A stretch of DNA of 64,000 nucleotides from Sphingomonas sp. (GCA_003248865.1 QFPK01000013.1:31245-95244), one strand, 5' to 3'. Counted from the first letter of the stretch, positions 1-8,885 are shown. Made by a program: numbers and translations. Notes: generated by a model from the sequence alone, not told the origin.

Positions 1-1
1 G

Positions 2-241
2 CGCGTGGGCGTGCCCACCATCGAGTTCAAGGTCAGCTTCTTCGGCCCGGCGCGGCTGGGCGGCACCTTCTTCTTCAACGGCCGGGTGCTGAAGCTGGGT
101 CGCACGGTCAGCTTCGCCGAGGCAGACATGACGGATGAAACCGGCAAGCTGCTGGCGCGGTTGACGACAAGCTGCATGGTGGTGGACGTGGAAGGGTCTG
201 CGTTGCTGGCAGGCCAGGATGGAAAGGTGAGCGCACAATGA
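2..241 (+). CDS. PaaI-type hotdog thioesterase, 3' part only
   Basis: The reading frame is open from the window edge, so the N-terminus is missing and the visible GTG at 5 is probably internal. The roughly 79 residues seen fit the C-terminal half of a PaaI-like hotdog thioesterase: a strand with phe/pro and gly (FFGPARLGG) followed by GRVLKLGRTVSFAEADM and a C-terminal strand ending TTSCMVV. Members hydrolyse acyl-CoA thioesters. Its stop codon overlaps the start of the next gene (ATGA), so the two are probably co-translated, which suits a shared role in acyl-CoA metabolism. The exact substrate cannot be told from this fragment. Confidence 0.6.
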   Translation, partial: RVGVPTIEFKVSFFGPARLGGTFFFNGRVLKLGRTVSFAEADMTDETGKLLARLTTSCMVVDVEGSALLAGQDGKVSAQ

Positions 242-1263
242 CCGAGGATATCCTGTTCGCGAAGCAGGGGCGCATCGGCCTCGTCACGCTGAACCGGCCG
301 CAGGCGCTGAACGCGCTGACGCGCGACATGTGCGTGGCCCTTCACCGCCAGCTGATGGACTGGGCCATCGACGACGATGTGCAGGCCGTGGTGGTGGAAG
401 GCGCGGGCGGCAAGGCCTTCTGCGCGGGCGGCGACGTGGTCGCGATGCACCGCGACGGGCAGGCGGGCTCGCCCGATTTCGAAGGCTTCTTCCACGACGA
501 ATATCGGATGAACCAGGCCATCGCCCACTATCCCAAGCCCTATATCGCGCTGGTGGACGGCATCAGCATGGGCGGCGGCGTCGGCATTTCCGTGCACGCC
601 CCCTATCGCGTGGCGACGGAAAAGACGCTGTTCGCCATGCCCGAAACCGGAATCGGCCTGATCCCCGACGTGGGCGGCACCCACGCGCTGCCCCGCTTCC
701 CCGGCGAGTTCGGCACCTGGGCCGGCCTGACCGGCGCCCGGGTGAAGGGCGGCGACTGCGTGGCGGTCGGCTATTGCACCCACTACACCCCATCCGCCGA
801 AATCCCGGTGCTGAAGGAACGCCTCGCGCTGAGCCACGAGCCCTTCGCCGACGTGCTGGGCACCTTCGACAGCGACCCCGGCGAGCTGACGCTTCCTGCG
901 CTGCGCGACGGCATCGATTATCTGTTCAGCCAGAATCAGGTGGAGGACATCCTCTCCCTGCTGGACGAAGGCGATGCATGGGCGGTGGAACAGGCCGCCA
1001 CCATCCGCCGCATGAGCCCCACCTCGCTGAAGCTGACCCTGCACGGGCTGCGCGCGGGCCGGGGCGCCAGCATCGAACAGGCGCTGAAGCTGGAACACCG
1101 CATGGTCAGCGCGATCAAGAGCGGCCGCGATTTCTACGAAGGCGTCCGCGCCCAGCTGATCGACAAGGACCGCTCACCGAAATGGAGCCCGGCCGCGCTG
1201 GAGGATGTGGATATCGCGCCTTATCTGGTGGAGCCAGAGTGGGGCGATCTGACGTTTGATTGA
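238..1263 (+). CDS. Enoyl-CoA hydratase/isomerase family, 3-hydroxyisobutyryl-CoA hydrolase-like
   Basis: This 341-residue crotonase-fold protein has an N-terminal VTLNRPQALNAL strand-turn, the oxyanion segment FCAGGDV (about residue 65), and the GGGVGIS and MPETGIGLIPDVGG motifs (about residues 118-155). The last is the signature of 3-hydroxyisobutyryl-CoA hydrolases (ECH_2 group) rather than plain enoyl-CoA hydratases. Members release 3-hydroxyisobutyrate in valine breakdown. The ATG overlaps the upstream thioesterase stop. A generic enoyl-CoA hydratase role is the alternative. The gene ends just before dispersed repeat copy 1. Confidence 0.85.
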   Translation: MTEDILFAKQGRIGLVTLNRPQALNALTRDMCVALHRQLMDWAIDDDVQAVVVEGAGGKAFCAGGDVVAMHRDGQAGSPDFEGFFHDEYRMNQAIAHYPKPYIALVDGISMGGGVGISVHAPYRVATEKTLFAMPETGIGLIPDVGGTHALPRFPGEFGTWAGLTGARVKGGDCVAVGYCTHYTPSAEIPVLKERLALSHEPFADVLGTFDSDPGELTLPALRDGIDYLFSQNQVEDILSLLDEGDAWAVEQAATIRRMSPTSLKLTLHGLRAGRGASIEQALKLEHRMVSAIKSGRDFYEGVRAQLIDKDRSPKWSPAALEDVDIAPYLVEPEWGDLTFD

Positions 1264-1273
1264 GGGAGGCGGC

Positions 1274-1500
1274 TTTTGCCTCCGGCGGGCAGGGAAATGA
1301 TTTCCCTGCACCCTCTAAGTTGGCGTTGCGCGCTGCTCACAAATCGCCCGCGTGACAGAATTTGATTGCCTGCGGCGCTTGGGATTGCTGGCGCCGCAGT
1401 CAATGAATCTCAGCCGTCAGCACAACCTGAACGGATTACCCCAATTTCGGGGGTGCAGGGAGCACGGCTCCCTGCCGGGTTCCAAAGGCAGAGCCCTTGG
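1274..1500 (+). repeat. Dispersed hairpin element, copy 1 (forward)
   Basis: This is the full-length form of a non-coding element found seven times in the window. In order it holds an outer GCCTCC motif, a left hairpin (arms GCAGGGAAAT/ATTTCCCTGC), a central inverted repeat built on TTGCCTGCGGCGC and GCGCCGCAG, and a right hairpin (arms GCAGGGAGC/GCTCCCTGC) followed by GGCAGAGCCC. It lies between the convergent hydrolase and serine-hydrolase genes. The left and right hairpins are inverted relatives of each other, giving the unit a REPIN-like symmetry. Confidence 0.85.
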
Positions 1501-1524
1501 CCTTTCTCTATCGCCAACCCGCCC

Positions 1525-2925
1525 TCAATCGTCCTTCCGATTCTCGGCAGGCGCCTTCACGCCCAGCGACTTGAACACCCGTTCCAGGAAGCGTTGCTGA
1601 TCCCAGGCCGCGCGGTCCGGCTGGAAGCCCAGCCGTACGATCACGGTGCGGGTTTCGGGCACGATCGTCACATATTGGCCGGCGAAGCCTGCCAGTTCCA
1701 GCGTGCGGGCCTTTTGCCCCGGCACGCCGCCGCGGAACCATGTCTGGGTGGAATAGCGGCCTTCTGACAGCGCGGTTGGGGTGGCCATGCGGGCGGTCCA
1801 GTCTGCGGGTACGATCTGTCGGCCTTCGAACTGCCCGCCGTCTGCCAGCATCAGGCCGAAACGGGCCCAGTCCAGCGCGCCCATGAACAGGAAGGTGGAA
1901 CCGATGAAGTCGCCATTGGCGTCCTGTTCGAACAGGGCTGTGCGCAGGCCCATCGGCTCGAACAGGGCGTTGCGGGGGTAGCGATCCCAGGCGTCGTCGG
2001 GGAGGCCGGATTTCAGCCGGGCCACGCGCATCAGGATGTTGGTGTCCCCACTGCTGTAATACCAGCGGGTGCCGGGCTTGTCGCGCTGCGGCTTGGCGGC
2101 GGCGAACAGTGCGGCGCTGTTTTCGGCGTAGAGCATGCGGGCCGGATCGCCGCCTGCGCCATAATCCTCGTTGAAATCCAGGCCGGATTCCATGTTGAGC
2201 AGATTGTCGATGCTGATCGCGCGGCGCGGATCGTTCGCCTGCTTGCGCCATTCCGGCAGCAGGTCGATATCCGCCGGGCTCAGCTTTCCGCCGGCGGCCA
2301 ATATGCCCACCAGCGCGGCCGAGACGGTTTTCGCCATTGATGCTGAGTATTGCGGCGTCATGTCGGAAAAGCCGCGCGCGCTGACGGAGCGGATCAGCTT
2401 CCCCTGATGCACGATTACGATGGAGCGGGTGACGGGATCGACCGCCGGATTGCCATAGCTGCCGGCCTTGAAGGCGTCGGCAATGGCGAGATCGAGGCCC
2501 TTGGCATCGACGATGGCCGGCGGCTTCGCCGACAGCGAATCGCCCTCGGGCCAGGGCCGGGGATCCGGCGTTAGCTTCACCGGCCGCCCGGGCCCTTCGC
2601 CGGGGCGGGCAACGGCACAGCCCAGGCCTGGCGTGTGCCCGGCCGTCATGAAGTTCATGCCCCAGGGCCCGGCCGTCACTTCGCCCTTGTCACGATCGAT
2701 GTCCGCCTTGAACCAGCCCAGCCGCTTGTCCAGAGACGGCCCCAGTTCATAGGGCCGGACATCCTCTTCCGGCCGGCCCTGCACGAAAATCGCGGTGCAC
2801 AGCGTGCGGGCGACAAGGCCCGCAGCCACCGGCGCAGAGTCGACCGTTTCCTCCACGGGGCCGCAAGCGGCGAGCGGAGCCAAAGCGAGGACGGCGAGCA
2901 GGGGCGTGAGGCGCATGCCCGGCAT
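1525..2925 (-). CDS. Serine hydrolase, beta-lactamase/class C esterase family lipoprotein
   Basis: This 466-residue protein has a lipoprotein signal (LLAVLALAPLAAC, Cys near residue 21), so it is probably anchored in the envelope. The catalytic SxxK motif appears as SASMAKT in the middle of the protein, and WYYSSGD is the likely second-motif tyrosine. This is the layout of the beta-lactamase/transpeptidase-like family that includes EstB-type esterases and D-amino acid hydrolases. A second ATG at 2916 gives a tidier signal peptide (MRLTPLL) and may be the true start. A genuine beta-lactamase activity cannot be claimed. It converges on the upstream hydrolase across repeat copy 1. Confidence 0.8.
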   Translation of the reverse strand: MPGMRLTPLLAVLALAPLAACGPVEETVDSAPVAAGLVARTLCTAIFVQGRPEEDVRPYELGPSLDKRLGWFKADIDRDKGEVTAGPWGMNFMTAGHTPGLGCAVARPGEGPGRPVKLTPDPRPWPEGDSLSAKPPAIVDAKGLDLAIADAFKAGSYGNPAVDPVTRSIVIVHQGKLIRSVSARGFSDMTPQYSASMAKTVSAALVGILAAGGKLSPADIDLLPEWRKQANDPRRAISIDNLLNMESGLDFNEDYGAGGDPARMLYAENSAALFAAAKPQRDKPGTRWYYSSGDTNILMRVARLKSGLPDDAWDRYPRNALFEPMGLRTALFEQDANGDFIGSTFLFMGALDWARFGLMLADGGQFEGRQIVPADWTARMATPTALSEGRYSTQTWFRGGVPGQKARTLELAGFAGQYVTIVPETRTVIVRLGFQPDRAAWDQQRFLERVFKSLGVKAPAENRKDD

Positions 2926-3180
2926 TTAGCCGCCGCCCATGAACGAAACCAGACTGGCGCCTTGAATTCGGCCCATTTCACGCCCATATCGCGAAAATCG
3001 ACGTCGCTGGGACGAAGCCGACGGCCGCCTGCACCCGTTTTGAGGGGATATGGCGCGGCACTTCAGACTTCCTTTCATCGTTATCGCAACACCACTCCCA
3101 CGCCTTTTTCAAAGGGGGGAGCGGAGCCGCAGCCGGGGCACCCGCCCATGGCGCGCGGCGCCATTCAACAGGAGCAGGGC

Positions 3181-3444
3181 ATGGCCAAGGAAGAACTTCT
3201 GCAACTCGATGGACAAATCGAAGAAGTGCTGCCCGACGGCCGTTTCGCCGTGCGGCTGGAGAATGACCACCGGATCATCGCCTATACGGCGGGCAAGATG
3301 CGCAAATTCCGCATTCGCTCCGTCGCGGGCGACCGGGTGATCGTGGAAATGACCCCCTACGACCTCGAAAAAGGCCGCATCATCTTCCGTGAGAAGACTG
3401 GCGGCGGCAGCGGCGGCCCCGGACGGGGCAATTTCCGCCGCTGA
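3181..3444 (+). CDS. infA: Translation initiation factor IF-1
   Basis: This 87-residue protein is an S1/OB-fold IF-1: MAKEELLQLDGQIEEVLPDGRF at the start, then the conserved IAYTAGKMRKFRIRS and VEMTPYDLEKGRI segments. IF-1 binds the 30S A-site during initiation. The ATG at 3181 is preceded by AGGAGC at good spacing, and the longer open frame upstream has no family similarity. The usual IF-1 ends near residue 72; here there is a glycine-rich tail (TGGGSGGPGRGNFRR), as in many alphaproteobacteria. A tiny gene and a terminator follow. Confidence 0.97.
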   Translation: MAKEELLQLDGQIEEVLPDGRFAVRLENDHRIIAYTAGKMRKFRIRSVAGDRVIVEMTPYDLEKGRIIFREKTGGGSGGPGRGNFRR

Positions 3445-3493
3445 TCACAGCAACCAAAGGAACAAGGCGCACGGAAGCGCCGTTTAAGGATTT

Positions 3494-3625
3494 ATGCAGA
3501 TTGAAATGACCCGCCCGGCCAACGCCGGGCCCCGCGCCGCCGCCGCACTGGCCGCGAAGCGCACCGAACGACCCCTGATCAGCCGCCGCGACTTGCGCCG
3601 CCTGGTCGCCCAGATGGTCGATTGA
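3494..3625 (+). CDS. 43-residue basic small protein downstream of infA
   Basis: A short frame starting MQIEMTRPANAGPRAAAAL and ending RRDLRRLVAQMVD lies 49 bases after infA and directly before a strong terminator, so it is probably co-transcribed with infA. The C-terminal half (LISRRDLRRLVAQMVD) looks like one basic amphipathic helix. No Shine-Dalgarno match as good as that of infA is visible. I do not recognise a family. The evidence is its position and its clean, stop-bounded frame; conservation in relatives would decide whether it is translated. Confidence 0.5.
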   Translation: MQIEMTRPANAGPRAAAALAAKRTERPLISRRDLRRLVAQMVD

Positions 3626-3633
3626 ACCCACGA

Positions 3634-3667
3634 GGGCCGGAGCGCGAGCTTCCGGCCCTTTTTATTT
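3634..3667 (+). terminator. Rho-independent terminator of the infA unit
   Basis: A perfect 8-bp stem (GGGCCGGA/TCCGGCCC) with a 9-base loop is followed by TTTTTATTT. It lies 8 bases after the small gene and just before repeat copy 2. Confidence 0.85.
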
Positions 3668-3899
3668 GCCTCCGGCGGGGCCAAGGAAATGATTTCCCTA
3701 CACCCTCGATATTTGCGCTGCGCTCTCATTTCGGCGCCGCGCGTGAGAGAATTTAATTGCCTGCGGCGCTGGAACGCGCTGGCGCCGCAGGCAGTAAACC
3801 GGTCCGTCAGCACAACCTCAACGATGAACCAGATATCGGGGGTGCAGGGAGCACGGCTCCCTGTCGGGTGGCGGGCAGAGCCCGCACCGCCGGAGGCAA
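3668..3899 (+). repeat. Dispersed hairpin element, copy 2 (forward)
   Basis: Same order as copy 1: GCCTCCGGCGGG, a slightly decayed left hairpin (AAGGAAAT/ATTTCCCT), the central TTGCCTGCGGCGC / GCGCCGCAGGCA inverted repeat, a right hairpin GCAGGGAGC/GCTCCCTG, and an extra GCGGGC/GCCCGC hairpin at the right end. It sits between the infA unit and the convergent TetR gene. The infA terminator directly abuts it, so termination is not its only possible role here. Confidence 0.85.
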
Positions 3900-3914
3900 G
3901 TCACCTATCAGCCC

Positions 3915-4559
3915 TCAGGCCGGCGGAATCAGTCGCCGCGCTGTCAGGCAGCACAGTTCCAGCGCGCGCTCACGGCTAGTGCGCGTCGGGGAGAGGCAAT
4001 AATCCAGCCATAACCCGTCCATCACGGCGGAAATGATCACCACGGCGTCTTCGGTTTTCACGGTGTGGCCCGTCGTGGGCAGCCGGCTGATGGCCAGCGC
4101 CAGCAGTTCGCGCAGGCGCGCGTTATGTTCCTCGCTCTTGGCGGCAAAGTCGGCGTTGGTGCGCACCATACTCCAGAACGCCATCCAGGCGCCGAGCAAG
4201 TCCGTGTTGGCCCATTCCTCGGAATAAAGCACAGCGAAGAAGCGGTCGAGCGCATCCCAGGGGGCGAGCGTCTCATCGTCCAGCACGGCTTCGAAGCGGG
4301 CGATGAAATGGTCGCACAGCTCCTCATAGGTTTCGAACAGCAGATTTTCCGGGTTGTTGAAATAATGGCGCAGCAGCCCGTGGGAGACGCCCGCCTGCCG
4401 GCAGATCTCCCGGCCCGTGGTGCCGCGTGGGCCCAGTCGGGCAAGGCAGCTGACGGTGACGGCGAGCAGGTCCTGCCGACGCACGGTGGGCGCCTGCCGC
4501 CTCGCACGCGGGCGGGGGGGCGGATCGGTGATGATTGCGGCGGATGCGGTCTTGATCAT
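3915..4559 (-). CDS. TetR-family regulator, BetI-like
   Basis: This 214-residue protein has an N-terminal helix-turn-helix (RRQDLLAVTVSCLARLGPRGTTGREICRQAGVSHGLLRHYFNN, about residues 25-70) and a C-terminal ligand domain with the BetI-type ending GLWLDYCL. BetI relatives repress genes for choline and other quaternary-amine metabolism. I chose the start at 4559 because the longer frame upstream runs through the operator-like palindrome at 4612-4627 and gives a non-family N-terminus. It is the third gene, after the permease, in a leftward unit. It is the natural candidate for the protein that binds the repeated 16-bp palindrome. Confidence 0.88.
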   Translation of the reverse strand: MIKTASAAIITDPPPRPRARRQAPTVRRQDLLAVTVSCLARLGPRGTTGREICRQAGVSHGLLRHYFNNPENLLFETYEELCDHFIARFEAVLDDETLAPWDALDRFFAVLYSEEWANTDLLGAWMAFWSMVRTNADFAAKSEEHNARLRELLALAISRLPTTGHTVKTEDAVVIISAVMDGLWLDYCLSPTRTSRERALELCCLTARRLIPPA

Positions 4560-4611
4560 GGACTGTCCTCTGCTCGCTCCAAGGAGCCCCCGCATCTTGC
4601 GGCGTGCGAGG

Positions 4612-4627
4612 TTGGACAGCTGTCTAC
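4612..4627. promoter_or_regulatory. Operator-like palindrome 1 (TetR gene)
   Basis: TTGGACAG-CTGTCTAC lies between the permease stop and the TetR start, 52 bases upstream of the latter. The core GGACAGCTGTC(T) is close to a perfect palindrome. It is one of six matches to TTAGACA-NN-TGTCTAA in the window and would fit autoregulation. Confidence 0.65.
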
Positions 4628-4654
4628 CGCAGGGGCGTTGCCCCCCGCAACCTG

Positions 4655-6070
4655 TCAAGCTGACGCGCTCTTGCGCGCCCGCCATGCCGAGCTGGCATAG
4701 ATGGCCGATCCAGCTCCGATCAGAATGGCGGTCAGCCCCACGATCTTCGCCACCGCGAGCATCTTGTTGGGCTCGTCCGCTGCCGGCAGCATGGCAAGCC
4801 CGATGGCGAACAGTGTGGTGAGAAGGCCGATGCAGCCCAGCACATAGGCGACCGGCCTACCGCCCGGCACGCGGATGGTTTCGGGCCGCGCGGGCTCTTT
4901 CTGCATGTGCATCAGCGACAGGAAGACGAACAGGAAGGGCACGAACGAGGTGATGATGCCCATGCTGACCAGCACATCATAAGCACCCTTCACTGTGGTT
5001 CCGGCCTGCCCCAGGAACACGAACAGCGCGCCCAGCCCCGCCTGCGTCAGGATGGCGACATGCGGCGTCCCATATTTGGGGTGCAGCTTGCCGAAGGCGG
5101 GCGGCAGCATGCGGTCGATCCCGGCAGCAAAGGGTATTCGCGAAGTGGCGGCCAGGAATCCGCCCGCCGCGCCCAGATTGCCCAGCGCGATCAGCAGCGC
5201 CGTGACAGGCACGATCCACAGCCAGCCCAGCCGCCCGGCCGCGTGGCTGACCGCCTGCAGCAGGCCGGAGAGGCTGTTGATCTCACCGGGCGGCAGGATC
5301 AGCAGCACGGCGATCGTGCCCAGGATGTAGCAGGCGGCGATCACCGAGCCGGAGACGATCAGCGCGCGCGGGATGGTGCGGCGCGGCTCCTTGATCTCCC
5401 CGCTCATGAACGACGCCGCCTCGCAGCCCGAAAAGGCGAATGCCAGCGATGCCCAGAACAGCATGTCCTTCAGCTGGAAGCTGGGCGCCATGGTGGCGGC
5501 GGAGAATTCCGTGGCGGAGCCGAAACGGAACCAGCTGAGCACCCCCAGCAGCCCCACGATGGCGACCGGCAGCCACATGCCATAGGCGCCGATATTGTGC
5601 AGCCAGCGCGCGTGCTTCAGCCCCGCGATGTTCAGCCAGGCGATCAGCGCCAGCGCGCCGAAGGCGAACCACATGAAGAAGGCGGGCTTGTCCTGCAGCC
5701 ACAACAGTTCGTCCCCGCCGACATAGATCGCGTTGCTGGCCGCGAAATAGAAGACGGCCGGGAAATAGGGCAGGTTGCTGGTCCAGTAGCACCACCCGGC
5801 CATGAAACCGGCGAAGCCGCCGAAGCTGCGCCGCGCCCAGGCATAGAGCCCGCCTTCATCGGGGTGGCGGGGGGAGAGCTCCAGCACCGCCATCGCCAGC
5901 GGCACATAGAAGAACAGGAAGGCGCCGATCCAGACAAGGATGGAGCCCGGCCCGGCGGCGGCAGCGGTGGCGATCCAGCGCAGGGACACGCCCGTCACAA
6001 TGTAGAACAGCGCGACATCCACGAACCCCATCACGCGAGGGGGGTGCGCAGCGTCCGTCCCTGCGCTCAT
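4655..6070 (-). CDS. APC-superfamily amino acid/amine permease
   Basis: This 471-residue integral membrane protein has about 12 hydrophobic segments. The first carries GFVDVALFYIVTGVSLRWIATAAAAGPGSI, the unwound TM1 region typical of APC amino acid-polyamine transporters, and a GGLYAW loop follows TM2. It probably imports the amine substrate, or a product, across the inner membrane. Its start codon overlaps the stop of the upstream flavoprotein gene (ATGA), so the two are translationally coupled. TetR follows 95 bases downstream. The substrate is inferred only from this context. Confidence 0.85.
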   Translation of the reverse strand: MSAGTDAAHPPRVMGFVDVALFYIVTGVSLRWIATAAAAGPGSILVWIGAFLFFYVPLAMAVLELSPRHPDEGGLYAWARRSFGGFAGFMAGWCYWTSNLPYFPAVFYFAASNAIYVGGDELLWLQDKPAFFMWFAFGALALIAWLNIAGLKHARWLHNIGAYGMWLPVAIVGLLGVLSWFRFGSATEFSAATMAPSFQLKDMLFWASLAFAFSGCEAASFMSGEIKEPRRTIPRALIVSGSVIAACYILGTIAVLLILPPGEINSLSGLLQAVSHAAGRLGWLWIVPVTALLIALGNLGAAGGFLAATSRIPFAAGIDRMLPPAFGKLHPKYGTPHVAILTQAGLGALFVFLGQAGTTVKGAYDVLVSMGIITSFVPFLFVFLSLMHMQKEPARPETIRVPGGRPVAYVLGCIGLLTTLFAIGLAMLPAADEPNKMLAVAKIVGLTAILIGAGSAIYASSAWRARKSASA

Positions 6071-7668
6071 CGGGCTGCCTTCCGGTCACGCAGCACCTGC
6101 TTTGCCGCGTTGTGGCCCGGCGCACCGGTCACGCCGCCGCCCGGATGCGCCCCCGCCCCGCACAGATAGAGTCCTTCAATCGGCGTGCGATACTGCGACC
6201 AGCCGGGCGTCGGTCGCATCGCGAACAGCTGCCCCATGTTCAGGTCCCCATGGAAGATATTGCCCTCCGTCAGCCCATAGGTGCGCTCCAGATCCAGCGG
6301 CGTGAGAAGCACCTGCCCCTCGATCAGCTCGGGCAGGTCCGGCACATATCGGCTGATCTGGCGAATGATGGATTGCGCCAGCTCGTCGCGCCGTTCGTCC
6401 CACGTCCCTTCGGCCGGCCGCCAGGGCAGATACTGGATGAAGCAGGTCATCATCGCCTTGCCGGGCGGGCACAGCGTGTCGTCTACAAGGCTGGGGATGA
6501 CGAAATCGATCCACAATTCATCGCAGATCTCACCCCGGCGGGCTGCATCGGCGATACGCTGGGCGCCCTCCAGCGTGGGCACCATCGTCAGCAGCGATCG
6601 TTCGCGGGGATCGGCATCGGGGCTGCGCCCCAACACCGTCGGCTCCCGCGACAGCGCGAGGTTCAGCTTGGCGGACGGCCCCGCCATCTTGATCCCGGCG
6701 ACCTCCCTGCGAAAGTCACCGGGCAGGGACTCAGGCTCAAGCAGCGTCAGGAAGGTGCGCTTCGGGTCCGCGTTGGAGAGGATCAGCGGCGCCCGCAGCA
6801 CTTCGCCGGAATCCAATTCCACGCCCGTCGCGCAGCCCTTCTCCACAAGGATGCGCGCCACCGCCGCGCCCGTCCGCGTCTCCACGCCATGATCCCGCGC
6901 GGAGGCCGCCATCGCCTGCGTGATCGCCCCCATGCCGCCGATCACATGACCCGCGAAGCCCTGCACGGCATCGTCCCCGCCCGACAACAGGTGGAACAGC
7001 AGCCCCATCGCCGAGCCGGGCTCATAAGGCCCGCCATGCTTGCCATAGACATTGTTGGCGAGGAACAGCCGCTTCACCTCCTCGCTCTCGAACTTACGGT
7101 CCAGATAATCGCCCAGGCTGCCGGTCAGGAACTCGATCAGCTGCGCGATTTCCTTCCCCTTCAGCCGGTGGAAGCGCTTCGCCAGCCGCCAGCCCTCACG
7201 CACCCGATCCAGCCCGGTCGCCGCCAGATTGGGCGGCGGCTCCAGAAAGAAGGGTTGCAGATAGGCCGCCAGCGCCTTCAGCTCCTTTTCCACCTTCAGG
7301 AAGGTGACGGCATCGCGCGGATTGATCGTGGCGATCTCGGACGCCGCCCGTTCCGGGTCGGCCCACCAGCGCACGATGCGGCCCGGCTCCATTGCAACGG
7401 CGAGCAGCGGGTCGCTGCCCACCATGCGCAGGCCATATTTCGCCAGTTCCAGATCGCGGATCACGGTCGGCATCAGCATGGAGGCGAAGTAGGAGCAGAA
7501 GCTGACCCGATGGCCGGGGATTACCTCTTCGGTCACGGCCGCGCCGCCCAGGATGTCGCGCCGCTCCAGCACCAGCACACGCAATCCGGCACGTCCCAGA
7601 TAGCCGGCGGCCGTCAGCCCATTATGGCCGCCGCCCACGACGATGGCGTCGAAGCCGCCCGCCTTCAT
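6067..7668 (-). CDS. PYROXD2/phytoene desaturase-like FAD oxidoreductase
   Basis: This 533-residue COG1233-type flavoprotein has an N-terminal dinucleotide-binding motif (DAIVVGGGHNGLTAAGYLGRAG, then VLERRDILGGAAVTEE) and the C-terminal family signature GLYLCGAGAHPGGGVTGAPG. Relatives are called phytoene desaturase-like, but no carotenoid genes are nearby. Its neighbours are an amine permease, a Rieske oxygenase and sarcosine oxidase, so I infer an amine or N-methyl amino acid oxidation step. A paralogue at 39635-41245 is also paired with a Rieske gene. It is transcribed away from the Rieske gene at 7785, with an operator-like site between. Confidence 0.8.
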   Translation of the reverse strand: MKAGGFDAIVVGGGHNGLTAAGYLGRAGLRVLVLERRDILGGAAVTEEVIPGHRVSFCSYFASMLMPTVIRDLELAKYGLRMVGSDPLLAVAMEPGRIVRWWADPERAASEIATINPRDAVTFLKVEKELKALAAYLQPFFLEPPPNLAATGLDRVREGWRLAKRFHRLKGKEIAQLIEFLTGSLGDYLDRKFESEEVKRLFLANNVYGKHGGPYEPGSAMGLLFHLLSGGDDAVQGFAGHVIGGMGAITQAMAASARDHGVETRTGAAVARILVEKGCATGVELDSGEVLRAPLILSNADPKRTFLTLLEPESLPGDFRREVAGIKMAGPSAKLNLALSREPTVLGRSPDADPRERSLLTMVPTLEGAQRIADAARRGEICDELWIDFVIPSLVDDTLCPPGKAMMTCFIQYLPWRPAEGTWDERRDELAQSIIRQISRYVPDLPELIEGQVLLTPLDLERTYGLTEGNIFHGDLNMGQLFAMRPTPGWSQYRTPIEGLYLCGAGAHPGGGVTGAPGHNAAKQVLRDRKAAR

Positions 7669-7752
7669 CCGCAGCGCAATCCCTCGTCGCCTGCCCGCAT
7701 TCTCGAGCCCCTTTTCGAATTTCGTTCTTTGCAGGTTACATGATTCGAGTTA

Positions 7753-7768
7753 TGAGGCAACTGTCTAA
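7753..7768. promoter_or_regulatory. Operator-like palindrome 2 (divergent flavoprotein/Rieske promoter)
   Basis: TGAGGCAA-CTGTCTAA lies in the 116-base gap between the divergent leftward flavoprotein-permease-TetR unit (84 bases away) and the rightward Rieske-sox operon (16 bases before the chosen start). One repressor here could control both. Confidence 0.72.
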
Positions 7769-7784
7769 TAACGATGGGGTGGCC

Positions 7785-8885
7785 ATGGAAGAATCCCTGC
7801 CCAGCAGCGCCTATCTCACGCCCGAGGCCTGGGCCTTCGAGCGTGAGGCGATCTTCACGCGGGAATGGCTGTGCGTCGCCCGCGAAGAGGATGTGCCCGA
7901 GCCGGGCAGCCATCTGCAGATCGACGTGGCGGGGGAGAATATCCTGCTCGTCCGCACCCGGCAGGGCGACTTGCGCGCGCACTACAATGTCTGCCGCCAT
8001 CGCGGCGCGCGGCTGTGCGACCATCAGAATGACGCGAAATGGGGCCTGAAACTGCCCGGCGGCGTGATCGGCAACCTGATCCGCTGCCCCTATCATGGCT
8101 GGGCCTATGATCTGGAAGGCGCGCTGGTCGCAGCTCCCGGCATGCCGAAGGAAGGGTTCGATAAGGCCGATTTCCCGCTCTATCCGGCGGGCGTCGAGAC
8201 ATGGGGCGGCTTCGTCTTCCTGAACCTCACCCCGGCCTCGGCCCCACCCATTGCGCCAGCCCTGCACGAGGCCCCCCGCCGCCTTGCCAACTATCCGCTG
8301 GCGGATCTGCGCACCGCCGAGACCCGCAGCTATGACGTGGCGGCGAACTGGAAGATCATCCTCGAGAATTACAACGAATGCTATCATTGCGGCCCGGTCC
8401 ACCCGGAGCTGTGCGAAGTGGTGCCGGAATTCCGCCAAAACGGCGGCATGCATCTCGATTGGGAAGCCGGCATCCCGCACCGGGAGGGCGCGACCACCTA
8501 CACCGCCAGCGGGACCACCAGCCGAGACTTCTTCCCCGGCCTGACGCCAGAGGAACAGGTCCGCCACAAAGGCGAGCTGATCTACCCCAATCTGATGTTC
8601 AGCGTCTCCAGCGACCATGCCGCCGCCTTCATCCTGTGGCCGCTCGCCGTGGACCTGACGCGCGTCGAATGCCGCTTCCTGTTCCACAGGGACGAGATGG
8701 CGAAGCCGGGCTTCGACCCCGCCGACGCCGTCGATTTCTGGGATCTGGTGAACCGGCAGGACTGGGCCGTATGCGAAAGGGTGCAACGCGGCATCGCCGC
8801 CCGCGTGCACGCGCACGGTTATTATTCCCCTCTCGAGGACTACAGCCTCGATATCCGCCGCTACATCGCCGACCGGCAGGCATGA
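7785..8885 (+). CDS. Rieske non-haem iron oxygenase, GbcA-like N-demethylase alpha subunit
   Basis: This 366-residue ring-hydroxylating-type oxygenase has the Rieske ligands in CRHRGARLC and CPYHGWAYD (about residues 70-110), and the mononuclear iron site in NWKIILENYNECYHCGPVHPEL (about residues 190-210). That site is typical of the GbcA glycine-betaine demethylase group. The reaction would be O2-dependent removal of an N-methyl group as formaldehyde. I chose the ATG at 7785 because an earlier possible start at 7740 would place the operator-like palindrome inside the gene. The stop overlaps the start of soxB. No reductase partner gene is in the window. Confidence 0.85.
   Translation: MEESLPSSAYLTPEAWAFEREAIFTREWLCVAREEDVPEPGSHLQIDVAGENILLVRTRQGDLRAHYNVCRHRGARLCDHQNDAKWGLKLPGGVIGNLIRCPYHGWAYDLEGALVAAPGMPKEGFDKADFPLYPAGVETWGGFVFLNLTPASAPPIAPALHEAPRRLANYPLADLRTAETRSYDVAANWKIILENYNECYHCGPVHPELCEVVPEFRQNGGMHLDWEAGIPHREGATTYTASGTTSRDFFPGLTPEEQVRHKGELIYPNLMFSVSSDHAAAFILWPLAVDLTRVECRFLFHRDEMAKPGFDPADAVDFWDLVNRQDWAVCERVQRGIAARVHAHGYYSPLEDYSLDIRRYIADRQA

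Noticed and set aside
6112..7743. 543-residue open frame opposite the flavoprotein gene
   Set aside because: Low-complexity antisense frame; the minus-strand flavoprotein has clear FAD motifs.
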